This document shows positions 44,992 to 53,572 of a stretch of 64,000 nucleotides of DNA, in pieces; position 1 is the first letter of the stretch; each line of letters begins with the position of its first letter. Location: the NCBI RefSeq assembly GCF_001294645.1, contig NZ_CP011868.1, positions 4,774,001-4,838,000 on the forward strand, in the 5' to 3' direction. The DNA is from Pseudonocardia sp. HH130629-09 (GTDB lineage Bacteria > Actinomycetota > Actinomycetes > Mycobacteriales > Pseudonocardiaceae). The notes beneath the pieces are model-generated. The model saw only the letters and a program-made list of their open reading frames with translations, was not told where the DNA came from and did no database searches. The position numbers and the translations under genes are program-made.

Positions 44992-45489
44992 ATGCCGCGC
45001 ACGATCGACTACCGCGCAACGTCCGCGCACCCGTCCTCGACGGTCTACGCGGCGATGATCGACCGCGATCTGCTGGAGGAGCAGCTGCGCCACATCGGCG
45101 GTCCCGGGGCCGGGGTGACCGCGTACGAGACCACCCCCGACGGTGTCCGCTACACGCTGCGGCACGGGATCCCCGGCGAGCACCTGCCGTCGATCGTGTC
45201 CTCCTTCGTACCCGGCGGGGACCTGCAGATCGACCGCACCGAGCAGTGGCGGGCAGGCGACTCCGGCGTCTACGACGGCACCGGGTCCGTGCAGGTCATC
45301 GGCACCCCCGCCACCGCCCGGTCGGTGATGCGGATCGCCGACGTCGACGGCGGCAGCGAGGTCCGGATCCGGGCCGAGGTCACGGTGAAGGTCCCGCTGG
45401 TGGGTGGGACGATCGAGCAGGCGGTCGCCGGGCAGATCGAACAGCTGCTCGCCGCCGAGACCGAGTTCACCCTCTCCCGGATCTCCTGA
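44992..45489 (+). CDS. DUF2505 (SRPBCC-fold) protein
   Basis: 165 residues from ATG 44992, seven bases after TAGCCT, a leaderless start. The sequence begins MPRTIDYRATSAHPSSTVYA and has alternating strands with VRYTLRHGIP and VRIRAEVTVKVPLVGGTIEQ, the actinobacterial DUF2505 family in the SRPBCC (START-like) fold, which binds hydrophobic ligands. No ligand is known. Its TGA overlaps the ATG of purU (45487-45491). Confidence 0.85.
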   Translation: MPRTIDYRATSAHPSSTVYAAMIDRDLLEEQLRHIGGPGAGVTAYETTPDGVRYTLRHGIPGEHLPSIVSSFVPGGDLQIDRTEQWRAGDSGVYDGTGSVQVIGTPATARSVMRIADVDGGSEVRIRAEVTVKVPLVGGTIEQAVAGQIEQLLAAETEFTLSRIS

Positions 45490-46361
45490 TGTCCCACTAC
45501 GTGATCACCCTGTCCTGCCCGGACCGCACCGGCATCGTCGCGCGCATCTCGACCTTCCTCGCCGAGCTGGGCGCCTCCATCACCGAGGCCGCCTACCACG
45601 CCGACGTCGAGGCCGGGGTGTTCTGCACCCGCCAGGTCGTCGACGCCGCGTCGGTCCCCTTCGACGTCGACGAGCTCCGCGCCCGGTTCGCCCCAGTCGC
45701 CGCCGAGCTGGGCGGCGAGCACCGCATCTCCGACACCGGCGTCCGCAAGCGCGCTGTGCTCCTGGTGACCCGCGACCAGCACTGCCTGCACGACATCCTC
45801 GGCCGGGTCTGGGCCGACGAGCTGCCGGTGGAGATCACCCGGGTGATCGGCAACCACACGTCGCTGGAGCCGGTCGTCGCCGCGCACGGGGTGCCGTTCC
45901 ACCACGTGCCGTTCCCGGCCCCCGGCGACCCGGCCCGCGAGCAGGGCAAGGTCACCGCGTTCGAGGAGATCCGCAAGCTCATCGACGCCGACGACCCCGA
46001 CGCGATCGTGCTCGCCCGCTTCATGCAGGTCCTGCCCGCACACCTGTGCGAGGCCTGGGCCGGGCGGGCGATCAACATCCACCACAGCTTCCTGCCGTCC
46101 TTCGCCGGGGCACGGCCCTACCACCAGGCCCACCGGCGCGGGGTGAAGCTGATCGGCGCGACCTGTCACTACGCGACCGCGGACCTCGACGCCGGCCCGA
46201 TCATCGAGCAGGACGTCGCCCGCGTCGACCACGGGGACACCGCGGCCGACATGGTGCGCCGGGGCCGCGACATCGAGCGCCTGGTGCTGGCCCGTGGGCT
46301 GCGGTGGCACCTGGAGGACCGCGTCCTGATCCAGGGCAACCGGACCGTCGTCTTCCGCTGA
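45489..46361 (+). CDS. purU: Formyltetrahydrofolate deformylase
   Basis: 290 residues. It hydrolyses 10-formyl-THF to formate and THF, balancing one-carbon units. An ACT domain (1-80: YVITLSCPDRTGIVARIST) precedes the formyltransferase-like domain, with INIHHSFLPSFAGARPYHQA carrying the catalytic Asn/His and LDAGPIIEQD the catalytic Asp. It is translationally coupled to DUF2505 (TGATG overlap). A small hairpin (46388-46406) follows. Confidence 0.95.
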   Translation: MSHYVITLSCPDRTGIVARISTFLAELGASITEAAYHADVEAGVFCTRQVVDAASVPFDVDELRARFAPVAAELGGEHRISDTGVRKRAVLLVTRDQHCLHDILGRVWADELPVEITRVIGNHTSLEPVVAAHGVPFHHVPFPAPGDPAREQGKVTAFEEIRKLIDADDPDAIVLARFMQVLPAHLCEAWAGRAINIHHSFLPSFAGARPYHQAHRRGVKLIGATCHYATADLDAGPIIEQDVARVDHGDTAADMVRRGRDIERLVLARGLRWHLEDRVLIQGNRTVVFR

Positions 46362-46387
46362 GGTCGTGGGTCCGAGCCGCGCCCGGG

Positions 46388-46406
46388 CGGTGCGTCACGC
46401 GCACCG
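46388..46406 (+). terminator. Hairpin after purU
   Basis: CGGTGCG (46388-46394) pairs with CGCACCG (46400-46406), loop TCACG, 26 bases past the purU stop. Confidence 0.55.
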
Positions 46407-46470
46407 TGAGGCGCGGTACGTCCCGCGCGGGGCGGACCGGGCCCCGGCCCGACGGAGCGCGGCGGAACGA

Positions 46471-46532
46471 CGTCGAGATGCAGCTCAGCGGGCCGCGAAG
46501 ATCCACACTTCCCGCTGAGCCGCATCTCGGCG
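46471..46532. repeat. 62-bp palindromic repeat, copy 1 (upstream of the DUF559 gene)
   Basis: Contains arms CGAGATGCAGCTCAGCGGG (46474-46492) and CCCGCTGAGCCGCATCTCG (46511-46529), complementary except for one G-U-type change. It is 57 of 62 identical to copy 2 and in the same orientation. No such element was seen elsewhere in the window. Confidence 0.9.
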
Positions 46533-46609
46533 TACGTCCTCGTTCGCGATGGCGACGGAGTCCGGCTGATCCGGTCCGGCGGGCGCTGCGCCCGGCGCAC
46601 GATCGGTGC

Positions 46610-47528
46610 ATGACGATCCCCGGATGGCCCGAGGTGTTCCGCGGGACCGCGGCCCTGGCGGCGGGTCTCGTCACGCCCGACCTCCTGCGCGGGCCTCGCT
46701 TCCGCCGGCTGCTCCCGGACACCTACGCCCCTGCCGACGCCCACGCCGACCTGCGGCTGCGGTCGCTGGCGGCGTACCTGTGGGCCGGACCGGACGCGGT
46801 GCTCTGCGGGTACTCCGCCGCCGAACTCCTGGGCGCGTCCTGCGCCCCGCGGGCCGCGCCCGCCGAGGTCGCGGTGACCGCGGTGCGCGCCGGGCCCCGA
46901 TCCCGCGACGGCGTCGTGGTCCGGCGCGACGTCCTGCATCCCGACGAGGTCACCGGCGTCCGCGGTGTCCGCGTCACGACCCGCCTGCGTACCGCCTTCG
47001 ACCTGGCCCGGTGGTCGGGCCCGACCGAGGGTGTCGTCGCCGTCGACGCGTTGTCCCGCGGGTCGTTCGCGCCGGACGTACTGCTGCACCTCGCGGCCCG
47101 GCACACCCATGCCCGTGGTGTCCGGCCGCGTGGTCGACGCGCTGGTGTGGGCCGACCCCCGCGCAGGCTCCCCGCCGGAGACCCGCCTCCGGCTCGTCCT
47201 CGTCCTGGGTGGCCTGCCGCGGCCGGTACCCCAGCACCCGGTGCTCGACGACGCCCGGCGCACGGCGCTGTGGCTGGACCTGGCCTACCCCGACCACCGA
47301 CTCGGCATCGAGTACGACGGCGGCGGTCACTTCGCGACGCCCGAGGCGGCCCGCGCCGACGCCGGGCGGCACACCCGTCTCGTCGCGGCGGGGTGGCGGG
47401 TGCTGCGCTACACGGCCCTGGACATGCACCGACGGCCCGACGAGATCGTCGCCGAGGTGGGCCAGGTGCTCGACCACAGTCGTCGAGATGCAGCTCAGCG
47501 GGCCGTGGAGATCGACAGTTCCCGCTGA
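46610..47528 (+). pseudogene. DUF559 nuclease-like protein (AbiEi-like N-terminus, VSR-like PD-(D/E)XK C-terminus), frameshifted
   Basis: The N-terminal part (from ATG 46610: MTIPGWPEVFRGTAALAAGL) runs in one frame; near 47126 a single extra C moves the coding into the next frame, where DALVWADPRAGSPPETRLR continues the family sequence. Without that C the gene is exactly 306 codons (305 residues). The C-terminal domain has LWLDLAYPDHRLGIEYDGGG, with the Asp and Glu of a VSR/DUF559 nuclease core, and ends in WRVLRYTALDM. The middle (AYLWAGPDAVLCGYSAAELLG) resembles AbiEi-like HTH proteins. Real decay or a sequencing error are both possible. The stop codon lies inside palindromic copy 2. Two nearly identical palindromes bracket the gene. 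Confidence 0.75.
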
Positions 47529-47542
47529 GCTGCATCTCGGCG
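47481..47542. repeat. 62-bp palindromic repeat, copy 2 (overlaps the DUF559 3' end)
   Basis: Arms CGAGATGCAGCTCAGCGGG (47484-47502) and CCCGCTGAGCTGCATCTCG (47521-47539) are perfectly complementary, 19 bp, with an 18-base loop. The right arm supplies the TGA stop of the DUF559 gene, and the left arm and loop encode its last 15 or so residues. Confidence 0.92.
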
Positions 47543-47593
47543 CAGTTCCCGGATCGACTAGGGCGCGGCACGGGGCGGCGCGCACACGACGGT

Positions 47594-47619
47594 GCCCGCC
47601 CCGCGTGTGCGGGACGGGC
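47594..47619 (-). terminator. Stem-loop downstream of lon
   Basis: GCCCGCCCCGC (47594-47604) pairs with GCGGGACGGGC (47609-47619), one mismatch, loop GTGT. It lies past the lon stop on the transcribed strand. Confidence 0.6.
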
Positions 47620-47657
47620 GCCGGTTCGTACGGCTCACGCCGCCGGTCGGACGGGGG

Positions 47658-50000
47658 TCAGGCCGCGGGCTGCTCGGCCTCCGCCGCCTCGTGGGCCGGC
47701 TCCAGAGCGATCCGGAGCACCTCGGCGACGTCGGCGACCGGGTGCACCCGCAGCTCGGCGCGCACCGACTCCGGAACGTCGTCCAGGTCGGGCTCGTTGC
47801 GCTTCGGGATGATCACGTCGGTCAGTCCGGCCCGGTGCGCGGCGAGCAGCTTCTGCTTCACCCCGCCGATGGGCAGTACCTTGCCCTGCAACGTCACCTC
47901 GCCGGTCATGCCCACGCTCGACCGGACCGGCCTGCCGGAGGCGAGCGAGGCCAGCGCCGTCGTCATCGTGACGCCGGCGGACGGGCCGTCCTTCGGGACC
48001 GCACCGGCCGGGACGTGCACGTGCAGCTTGCGCGACGCGAGGTCACCGGCCAGCCCGCGCGAGCGCAGGTAGGACAGGGCGATCGAGACCGACTCGGTCA
48101 TGACCTCGCCCAGCTGCCCGGTGATCTGCAGGCCCGGCTCGCCCTCCATCGCGGTGGCCTCGATGAACAGCACGTCCCCACCGGCGCCGGTCACCGCCAG
48201 TCCGGTTGCGACGCCCGGCACCGAGGTCCGCTCGGCGGACTCCGGGGTGAACCGCGGCCGTCCGAGGTAGGTGACGAGTGCGTCGGCGTCGACGTGCACC
48301 GGGCGTGCCGTGTCCGAGGCGCCCAGCTGCACCGCCACCTTGCGCAGCACCTTCGCCAGGCCCCGCTCCAGCTGCCGGACCCCGGCCTCCCGGGTGTACT
48401 CGGCGGCGATCATCGACAGCGCGACGTCGGTGAACTCCACGTCGCCGTCGTCGAGACCGGCCTTCGCGATCTGCCGCGGCAGCAGGTGGTCGCGGGCGAT
48501 CGCGACCTTCTCCGGCTCGGTGTAGCCGTCGAGCGTCACGATCTCCATGCGGTCGGCCAGCGGGCCGGGGATCGCGGAGGCGTCGTTCGCCGTCGCCAAG
48601 AACAGGACGTTCGACAGGTCGAGGTCGACCTCCAGGTAGTGGTCGCGGAAGGTGTGGTTCTGCGCCGGGTCGAGCACCTCCAGCAGCGCCGCGGTCGGAT
48701 CACCGCGGAAGTCGCTGCCGACCTTGTCGATCTCGTCGAGCAGCACGACCGGGTTCATCGAGCCCGCCTCGCGGATCGCGCGGACGATGCGGCCGGGCAG
48801 CGCGCCGACGTAGGTGCGCCGGTGGCCACGGATCTCCGCCTCGTCACGCACGCCGCCGAGCGCCACGCGGACGAAGTTGCGTCCGAGCGCGCGGGCGACC
48901 GACTCCCCCAGCGACGTCTTGCCAACACCGGGCGGGCCGACCAGCGAGAGCACCGCGCCCGAGCCGCGGCCGCCGATCGTGTCGAGCCCCTTGCGTCCGC
49001 GCCGGGCGCGCACGGCGAGGAACTCGACGAGGCGCTCCTTCACGTCGTCGAGGCCGGCGTGGTCGGCGTCGAGGACGCGACGGGCCTCCACCAGGTCCGA
49101 CGAGTCCTCGGTCGTGGTGCTCCACGGGATGTCGAGGACGGTGTCGAGCCAGGTCCGGATCCAGCCGGACTCCGGGCTCTGGTCCGAGGCACGCTCCAGC
49201 TTGCCGACCTCGGTCAGCGCGGCCTTGCGGACGTCGTCGGGCAGGTCGGCGGCCTCCACGCGGGCGCGGTAGTCGTCGGAGCCCTCCGGGTCGTCCTCAC
49301 CGAGCTCCTTGCGGATGGCCGCGAGCTGCTGGCGCAGCAGGAACTCACGCTGCTGCTTCTCCATGCCCTCGCGGACGTCGTTCGAGATCTTCTCGCTGAC
49401 CTCCTGCTCGGCGACGTGCTCCTTGGTCCATTCCAGGAGCTTCTCCAGCCGGGCGTCGAGGTCGGTCTCGGCGAGCAGCTCGGCCTTGTGTGCGACGTCG
49501 AGCCACGAGGCCCACCCGGCGAGGTCGGCGAGCGCGCCCGGGTCGTCGGTCTGCTGCACCGAGTCGATCACCTGCCAGGCGCCCCGCTGCTGCAGGATGC
49601 CGACGACCAGGGCCTTGTACTCGCGGGCGAGCTCCTGGGTGCGGCCGGTGGGCGCACCGGCCTCGATCGGCTCGGCCTCGACCCAGAGCGCCGCACCCGG
49701 ACCGGAGACGCCCGACCCGATGCGGGCGCGCCGCTCACCGCGCACGACGGCGGCCCGGTCCCCGTTGGGGAGCCTGCCGATCTGCTCGAGCACGGCGACG
49801 ACGCCGATGGCGCCGTAGCGGCCGTCGATGCGGGGGACGACGAGCACCCGTCTCCCGTCGTCGCGGTCCTGGGCCGCGGCGGTGGCCGCGTCGACCGCGG
49901 CACGGGTGTCGGAGTCGTCGAGACGGAAGGGGACGACCATGCCGGGCAGGACCACGGCGTCGTCGAGGGGCAGGACCGGGAGCGTCAGCACGTCACTCAT
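47658..50000 (-). CDS. lon: ATP-dependent protease La (Lon)
   Basis: 780 residues from ATG 50000 (MSDVLTLPVLPLDDAV); a GTG 15 bases earlier is less likely. Lon degrades misfolded and regulatory proteins in the cytoplasm. The N-terminal substrate domain runs to about 200, a coiled-coil follows (VSEKISNDVREGMEKQQREF), then the AAA+ domain with Walker A GPPGVGKTSLGES and Walker B PVVLLDEIDKV, and the protease domain with the catalytic Ser in PKDGPSAGVTM and Lys in GVKQKLLAAHRAG. No HspR-type HAIR box was recognised upstream. Confidence 0.97.
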   Translation of the reverse strand: MSDVLTLPVLPLDDAVVLPGMVVPFRLDDSDTRAAVDAATAAAQDRDDGRRVLVVPRIDGRYGAIGVVAVLEQIGRLPNGDRAAVVRGERRARIGSGVSGPGAALWVEAEPIEAGAPTGRTQELAREYKALVVGILQQRGAWQVIDSVQQTDDPGALADLAGWASWLDVAHKAELLAETDLDARLEKLLEWTKEHVAEQEVSEKISNDVREGMEKQQREFLLRQQLAAIRKELGEDDPEGSDDYRARVEAADLPDDVRKAALTEVGKLERASDQSPESGWIRTWLDTVLDIPWSTTTEDSSDLVEARRVLDADHAGLDDVKERLVEFLAVRARRGRKGLDTIGGRGSGAVLSLVGPPGVGKTSLGESVARALGRNFVRVALGGVRDEAEIRGHRRTYVGALPGRIVRAIREAGSMNPVVLLDEIDKVGSDFRGDPTAALLEVLDPAQNHTFRDHYLEVDLDLSNVLFLATANDASAIPGPLADRMEIVTLDGYTEPEKVAIARDHLLPRQIAKAGLDDGDVEFTDVALSMIAAEYTREAGVRQLERGLAKVLRKVAVQLGASDTARPVHVDADALVTYLGRPRFTPESAERTSVPGVATGLAVTGAGGDVLFIEATAMEGEPGLQITGQLGEVMTESVSIALSYLRSRGLAGDLASRKLHVHVPAGAVPKDGPSAGVTMTTALASLASGRPVRSSVGMTGEVTLQGKVLPIGGVKQKLLAAHRAGLTDVIIPKRNEPDLDDVPESVRAELRVHPVADVAEVLRIALEPAHEAAEAEQPAA

Positions 50001-50117
50001 GCCCGGCACAACCACGCGGAGGGCCCTCCGCTTCCCGGAGTTGAGTCATGTCCGCTCAGGGCGAACGCGGACCCCGGCGGGCCGGGACGGCCGTGAGCAC
50101 CCCGGGGACCGGGTGGG

Positions 50118-50429
50118 TCACCAGCGCGGTCCGCCGCCCTGGACCTCCATCACCGCGGGCTTGACATCGACCAGGTAGACCAGCGTCGCGACGGTGGCGG
50201 CCAGCCAGAACATGGCCCCGCCGTACATCGGGCCGCCCGTGACGAGCAGGAGCAGCAGCGCGACGCCGGTGATGCCCAGCCAGGCGTTCTTGGTGAGCTT
50301 GCCCGCCGCGGTGAAGGCGTCCGCGCGTTGCCTCAGCGCGTGCCCGAACGAGAACCCGCCGACCACCACCATGATCCACTTGATCACGAAGATGATCACT
50401 TCATCGGGGGAATCTGGCAGCGACAGCAC
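50118..50429 (-). CDS. DUF2516 membrane protein
   Basis: 103 residues from GTG 50429, six bases after TACTCT on the minus strand, a leaderless start. Three helices can be seen: IIFVIKWIMVVVGGFSFGHAL, AWLGITGVALLLLLVTGG and AMFWLAATVATLVYLVDV, and KPAVMEVQGGGPRW closes it. It matches the DUF2516 family that lies next to hbhA in mycobacteria (Rv0476 position), from memory. Function unknown. Confidence 0.85.
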   Translation of the reverse strand: MLSLPDSPDEVIIFVIKWIMVVVGGFSFGHALRQRADAFTAAGKLTKNAWLGITGVALLLLLVTGGPMYGGAMFWLAATVATLVYLVDVKPAVMEVQGGGPRW

Positions 50430-50514
50430 GCAGCCAGAGTACGGACAACCCGGGCGCTGGTCACGTCCGGCGCCACATCCCGGGCGGCACGATCCACGGC
50501 CCCGCACACGACGA

Positions 50515-50547
50515 CGCCCCCGGCCGATCGAGGATCGGCCGGGGGCG
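50515..50547 (-). terminator. hbhA-like gene terminator, 15-bp stem
   Basis: Bases 50515-50529 pair perfectly with 50533-50547 around loop GAG, 37 bases beyond the stop of the HbhA-like gene. Confidence 0.88.
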
Positions 50548-50583
50548 CGGTGCGTGCTCACCGGGCGCGGGGCCCGGCGGGTG

Positions 50584-51315
50584 TCACTTCTTCGCGGCGG
50601 ACGCGCTCGAGGTGCCACGGCGGGTCGTCGGCTTGCGGGCCGGGACCTTCGCGCCGGTGGCGGTCTTCGGGTCGGTCTTGGCGGCGGTGCGGCGCGCGGT
50701 CGAACGCGTGGTGGACGCGACCTGGTCGCCGGCCTCCTCGATCGCCTCGGCGGCCTCCTTCGAGACCTCGGTGACGGCCTCGGCGACCTCGCCCGCGGCG
50801 GTCTGGGCGCGGCGGGCGACCTTCTCACCGACCGAGCGGGTCTGCGTGGTGACGGCGCCGAGGGTCTTGACGGCGACCTCGTGGGTCTCGTCCACGAACT
50901 CGTCGACGCGGGTGTCGAACTTCTCGGTCAGGTCCTCGACCGTCGCGATGGCCTGCTTGACCTGCGGCTGCTTGCGGATGCGGCCCCAGGCCTTCTCACC
51001 GCGCTGGGCGAAGCCGACGTAGACACCCTCGACCTCGGAGCGGAACTCCTCGATCTGCTTGCGGATGTTGTCCGAGGACAGCTTGCCGCGCAGCTCCTTG
51101 AGCTCCTCGGGGAGCTCCTGGACGCGGGTCTGGACCTCCTCGGCGCGCTTGGTGGCGGTCTCGCGGGCGTCGGTGACCACCTTGGTCACGGTGCTGTAGG
51201 CGTAGTCGCCGGCACCGAGGACGGCGAGCAGCGGGGTGCGGACGACCTCGGCCTGCTCGGCGGTCTGCTCACGCAGCTTCTGGACGTCGGCGCTGGTGGG
51301 GAGGTTCACGGCCAT
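50584..51315 (-). CDS. Heparin-binding hemagglutinin (HbhA)-like coiled-coil protein
   Basis: 243 residues from ATG 51315 (AGGAAG 8-9 bases upstream). In mycobacteria HbhA is a surface adhesin that also binds lipid inclusions. Here the N-terminus (MAVNLPTSADVQKLREQTAE) and the long heptad-like helix (about 25-190: VQTRVQELPEELKELRGKL and others) match. The C-terminal 50 residues are Lys/Ala/Thr-rich (ARRTAAKTDPKT, KKP-like), the equivalent of the heparin-binding tail but with fewer lysines in a row. In a saprophyte a role in cell-wall or lipid-body binding is more likely than host adhesion. It follows its XRE regulator immediately. Confidence 0.85.
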   Translation of the reverse strand: MAVNLPTSADVQKLREQTAEQAEVVRTPLLAVLGAGDYAYSTVTKVVTDARETATKRAEEVQTRVQELPEELKELRGKLSSDNIRKQIEEFRSEVEGVYVGFAQRGEKAWGRIRKQPQVKQAIATVEDLTEKFDTRVDEFVDETHEVAVKTLGAVTTQTRSVGEKVARRAQTAAGEVAEAVTEVSKEAAEAIEEAGDQVASTTRSTARRTAAKTDPKTATGAKVPARKPTTRRGTSSASAAKK

Positions 51316-51320
51316 GATGA

Positions 51321-51785
51321 TCACTTCCTGGATTCGGTGGACGTGTCGTCGGGATCGGCGGTGAGACCGTTCTCCCTGCGGAACGACTCGTAGACGTCGA
51401 GCAGCACGCGTTTCTGCCGCTCGCTGAGGGTCGGATCGGTGAGCACCGCGTCGGTCACCTGACCGGCGGGCCGCTCCTCGAGGATGCCGGCGCGGACGTA
51501 CAGCGCCTCGGCCGAGATGCGCAGCCCCTTGGCGATCTGCTGCAGTATCTCGGCGGACGGCTTGCGCAGTCCCCGCTCGACCTGGCTCAGGTACGGGTTG
51601 CTGACGCCCGCGGTGCGGGCCAGCTGCCGCATCGAGACCTGGGCGGCCTCGCGCTGGGCGCGGATGTAGGACCCGATGTCCTCCACCGCGTGCCCCACGG
51701 TCTGCCCGACGCTCTCGACGGCCTGCGCGACGCGCTCGGCGGGCTCGACGGACTCACGGTCTCCGGGCTTGCGCTCGGTGGCCAT
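51321..51785 (-). CDS. XRE-family transcriptional regulator (Rv0474-like)
   Basis: 154 residues from ATG 51785, with GGAGGTGAG 6 bases upstream; a longer form from 51857 is less likely. An N-terminal segment with VAQAVESVGQTVGHAVEDIG precedes the helix-turn-helix SMRQLARTAGVSNPYLSQVERG, and the C-terminal half continues with SERQKRVLLDVYESFR. It sits directly upstream of the HbhA-like gene, as Rv0474 does before hbhA (Rv0475). A dyad at 51843-51871 is its probable operator. Confidence 0.85.
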   Translation of the reverse strand: MATERKPGDRESVEPAERVAQAVESVGQTVGHAVEDIGSYIRAQREAAQVSMRQLARTAGVSNPYLSQVERGLRKPSAEILQQIAKGLRISAEALYVRAGILEERPAGQVTDAVLTDPTLSERQKRVLLDVYESFRRENGLTADPDDTSTESRK

Positions 51786-51842
51786 CCGTCTCACCTCCGC
51801 CTCGATCCGTTCTTCATTGACGGAATCGACCGTACGCGGTGA

Positions 51843-51871
51843 CGCTAGCTCCTGCAAGCAGGGTGCTAGCG
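51843..51871. promoter_or_regulatory. Dyad operator candidate upstream of the XRE regulator
   Basis: CGCTAGC (51843-51849) and GCTAGCG (51865-51871) flank CCTGC-AA-GCAGG (51851-51862), so the whole is almost a perfect nested palindrome. It lies 58-86 bases before the regulator start, suited to autoregulation. Inference. Confidence 0.5.
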
Positions 51872-51944
51872 CTGTTCACGTGGTGTGCGCCACGTCCATG
51901 ACGGCGCGATGACGGCGCGATTTCCTGCGGGGGCACCTGACCGA

Positions 51945-53288
51945 TCACCCGATGACGAGCTCCCCCACGGCGTGGATGACCAGGCCGGCGAGCGCGCCGA
52001 CGACGGTGCCGTTAATCCGGATCCACTGCAGGTCGCGGCCCACCTGGAGCTCGATCTTGCGCGAGGTCTCCTCCGCGTCCCAGCGGGCGACGGTATCGGT
52101 GATCAGCGTGGTGATCTGGCGCCGGTAGTGCCGCACGACGTACGACGCGGCGTCGGCCAGCCAGCCGTCGAGCTTCGCGCGCAGCTCGGCGTCGCGACCC
52201 AGCCTCCGCCCGAAGGCCATGAGGCCGTCGCGCACACGCAGGCGCAGCTCGTTCGACGGGTCGTCCGCGGCGTCGAGGACCATGGCCTTCACGACCGTCC
52301 AGGCGCGGCCGATGAAGTGCTGCACCTCGGGGTGCTCGACGACCTGGCGCTTGACCTGCTCGGCGCGCTCCATGGTCGTCTCGTCGTGCTGCAGGTCGCG
52401 GGCGAACTCGGCGAGGTAGCGGTCCACGGCGTGCCGCAGCGGGTGCTCGGGGTCGGTCTTGACGGCCCAGGCGTAGCCACGGACCTCGGCGAACAGCTTG
52501 TCCGCGACGAGGTCGTCGACGAAGCGCGGGGTCCAGGAGGGCGCGCGGTCGTGCACGACCCGCAGGACCATCTCCTGGTTGTCGGCGACCCAGTCGTAGG
52601 CGCGGTCGCAGACGAGGTCGACCAGCCTGCGGTGGGCACCGTCGACCAGGACGCCCTCCAGCGCCTTGCCCATCGGCGGCCCGACCGGGATCTCCATCAG
52701 CTTGCGCACCGCGACGGTCTCGATGACGTTCTGCACGTCCTCGTCACGCAGCACGGTCACGACCGCCCGCGCGGCAGTGGCCAGCTCGGTGGTGACGCGG
52801 TCGGCGTTGCCCTGCTCGGCGATCCAGCGCCCGACCGACTCGCTGACCCCGATCCGGTCGAGCTTGTCGCGGACGACGGACTCGGACAGGAAGTTCTCCC
52901 CGACGAAGTCGCCGAGGCTGTCGCCGATCATGTCCTTCTTGCGCGGGATGATCGCGGTGTGCGGGATCGGGATTCGCAGCGGGTGCCGGAACAGTGCCGT
53001 CACGGCGAACCAGTCGGCCAACGCGCCGACCATGCCGGCCTCGGCGGCGGCCCGGACGTAGTCCGCCCCGGGGACGCCGCGGACGACCTCGAAGTACTTC
53101 GCGACGAAGAACACGACCGTCGCGCCGAGGAGGAAGCCGGTGGCGACGGCCTTCATACGCCTCAGGTCACGTCGCTTCTGCTCGTCACCGGGCCCGAAGC
53201 CACCGAGGGGGACGGCGGGAACGGTCCCGATGGTGCGGTCCCGCTGCGGGACGGGGGTTGGGCGCTCCGGCGCGCGGGAGGTCTGCAC
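51945..53288 (-). CDS. DUF445 membrane protein
   Basis: 447 residues from GTG 53288, which follows a CACTAT box by six bases and is probably leaderless; the frame continues upstream but without a supported start. After a basic N-terminal stretch (QKRRDLRRMKAVATGFLLG) comes the first helix and PGADYVRAAAEAGMVGALADWFAVTALFRHPLRIPIPHTAII, which is diagnostic of DUF445. A long helical middle and one C-terminal helix (GTVVGALAGLVIHAVGELVI) complete it. The family has a YheB-like fold and no assigned function. Confidence 0.85.
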   Translation of the reverse strand: MQTSRAPERPTPVPQRDRTIGTVPAVPLGGFGPGDEQKRRDLRRMKAVATGFLLGATVVFFVAKYFEVVRGVPGADYVRAAAEAGMVGALADWFAVTALFRHPLRIPIPHTAIIPRKKDMIGDSLGDFVGENFLSESVVRDKLDRIGVSESVGRWIAEQGNADRVTTELATAARAVVTVLRDEDVQNVIETVAVRKLMEIPVGPPMGKALEGVLVDGAHRRLVDLVCDRAYDWVADNQEMVLRVVHDRAPSWTPRFVDDLVADKLFAEVRGYAWAVKTDPEHPLRHAVDRYLAEFARDLQHDETTMERAEQVKRQVVEHPEVQHFIGRAWTVVKAMVLDAADDPSNELRLRVRDGLMAFGRRLGRDAELRAKLDGWLADAASYVVRHYRRQITTLITDTVARWDAEETSRKIELQVGRDLQWIRINGTVVGALAGLVIHAVGELVIG

Positions 53289-53347
53289 ACACCCATAGTG
53301 CCCGGGGACACCGACATCGGGCGGCGGGGGCGCCCGGAGCGGGGCCC

Positions 53348-53381
53348 GGCCGGGTCCGGCGATGTCCCGCCGGACCCGGCC
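53348..53381. terminator. 13-bp stem-loop upstream of DUF445 gene
   Basis: GGCCGGGTCCGGC (53348-53360) pairs perfectly with GCCGGACCCGGCC (53369-53381). It lies in the gap between the primase-like gene and DUF445, both on the minus strand, so it can end the upstream transcript. Confidence 0.7.
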
Positions 53382-53572
53382 GTGACCGGTGGAGCGGCTG
53401 CTCGGCGAGGGAGAAGTGCCCCCTCGGGCGCCACCTCCGCTGCGCACCACCCGGCCGGTGTCGGCGTCCGCACTCCAGATGAGACGAGCGGGGACGGCGA
53501 CGAGACGCCCGGGCGGGCGGTACGCGGTCGCGCGGGCCGGATCCTCGGTTCCGTCCGGGCCGCGCGGGTGGA

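Noticed and set aside
44655..45488. N-terminal extension of the purU frame upstream of 45489
   Set aside because: It runs through murB and DUF2505; the ACT domain begins exactly at ATG 45489, which overlaps the previous stop.
50001..50060. HAIR or CIRCE heat-shock element upstream of lon
   Set aside because: Only partial GAGT/ACTC similarity is present; no correct spacing or full half-sites.
53289..53572. Possible coding upstream extension of the DUF445 frame (contains RLVAVPARLIWSADADTGR)
   Set aside because: The stretch looks mildly protein-like, but no start or family was recognised and a terminator hairpin lies inside it.
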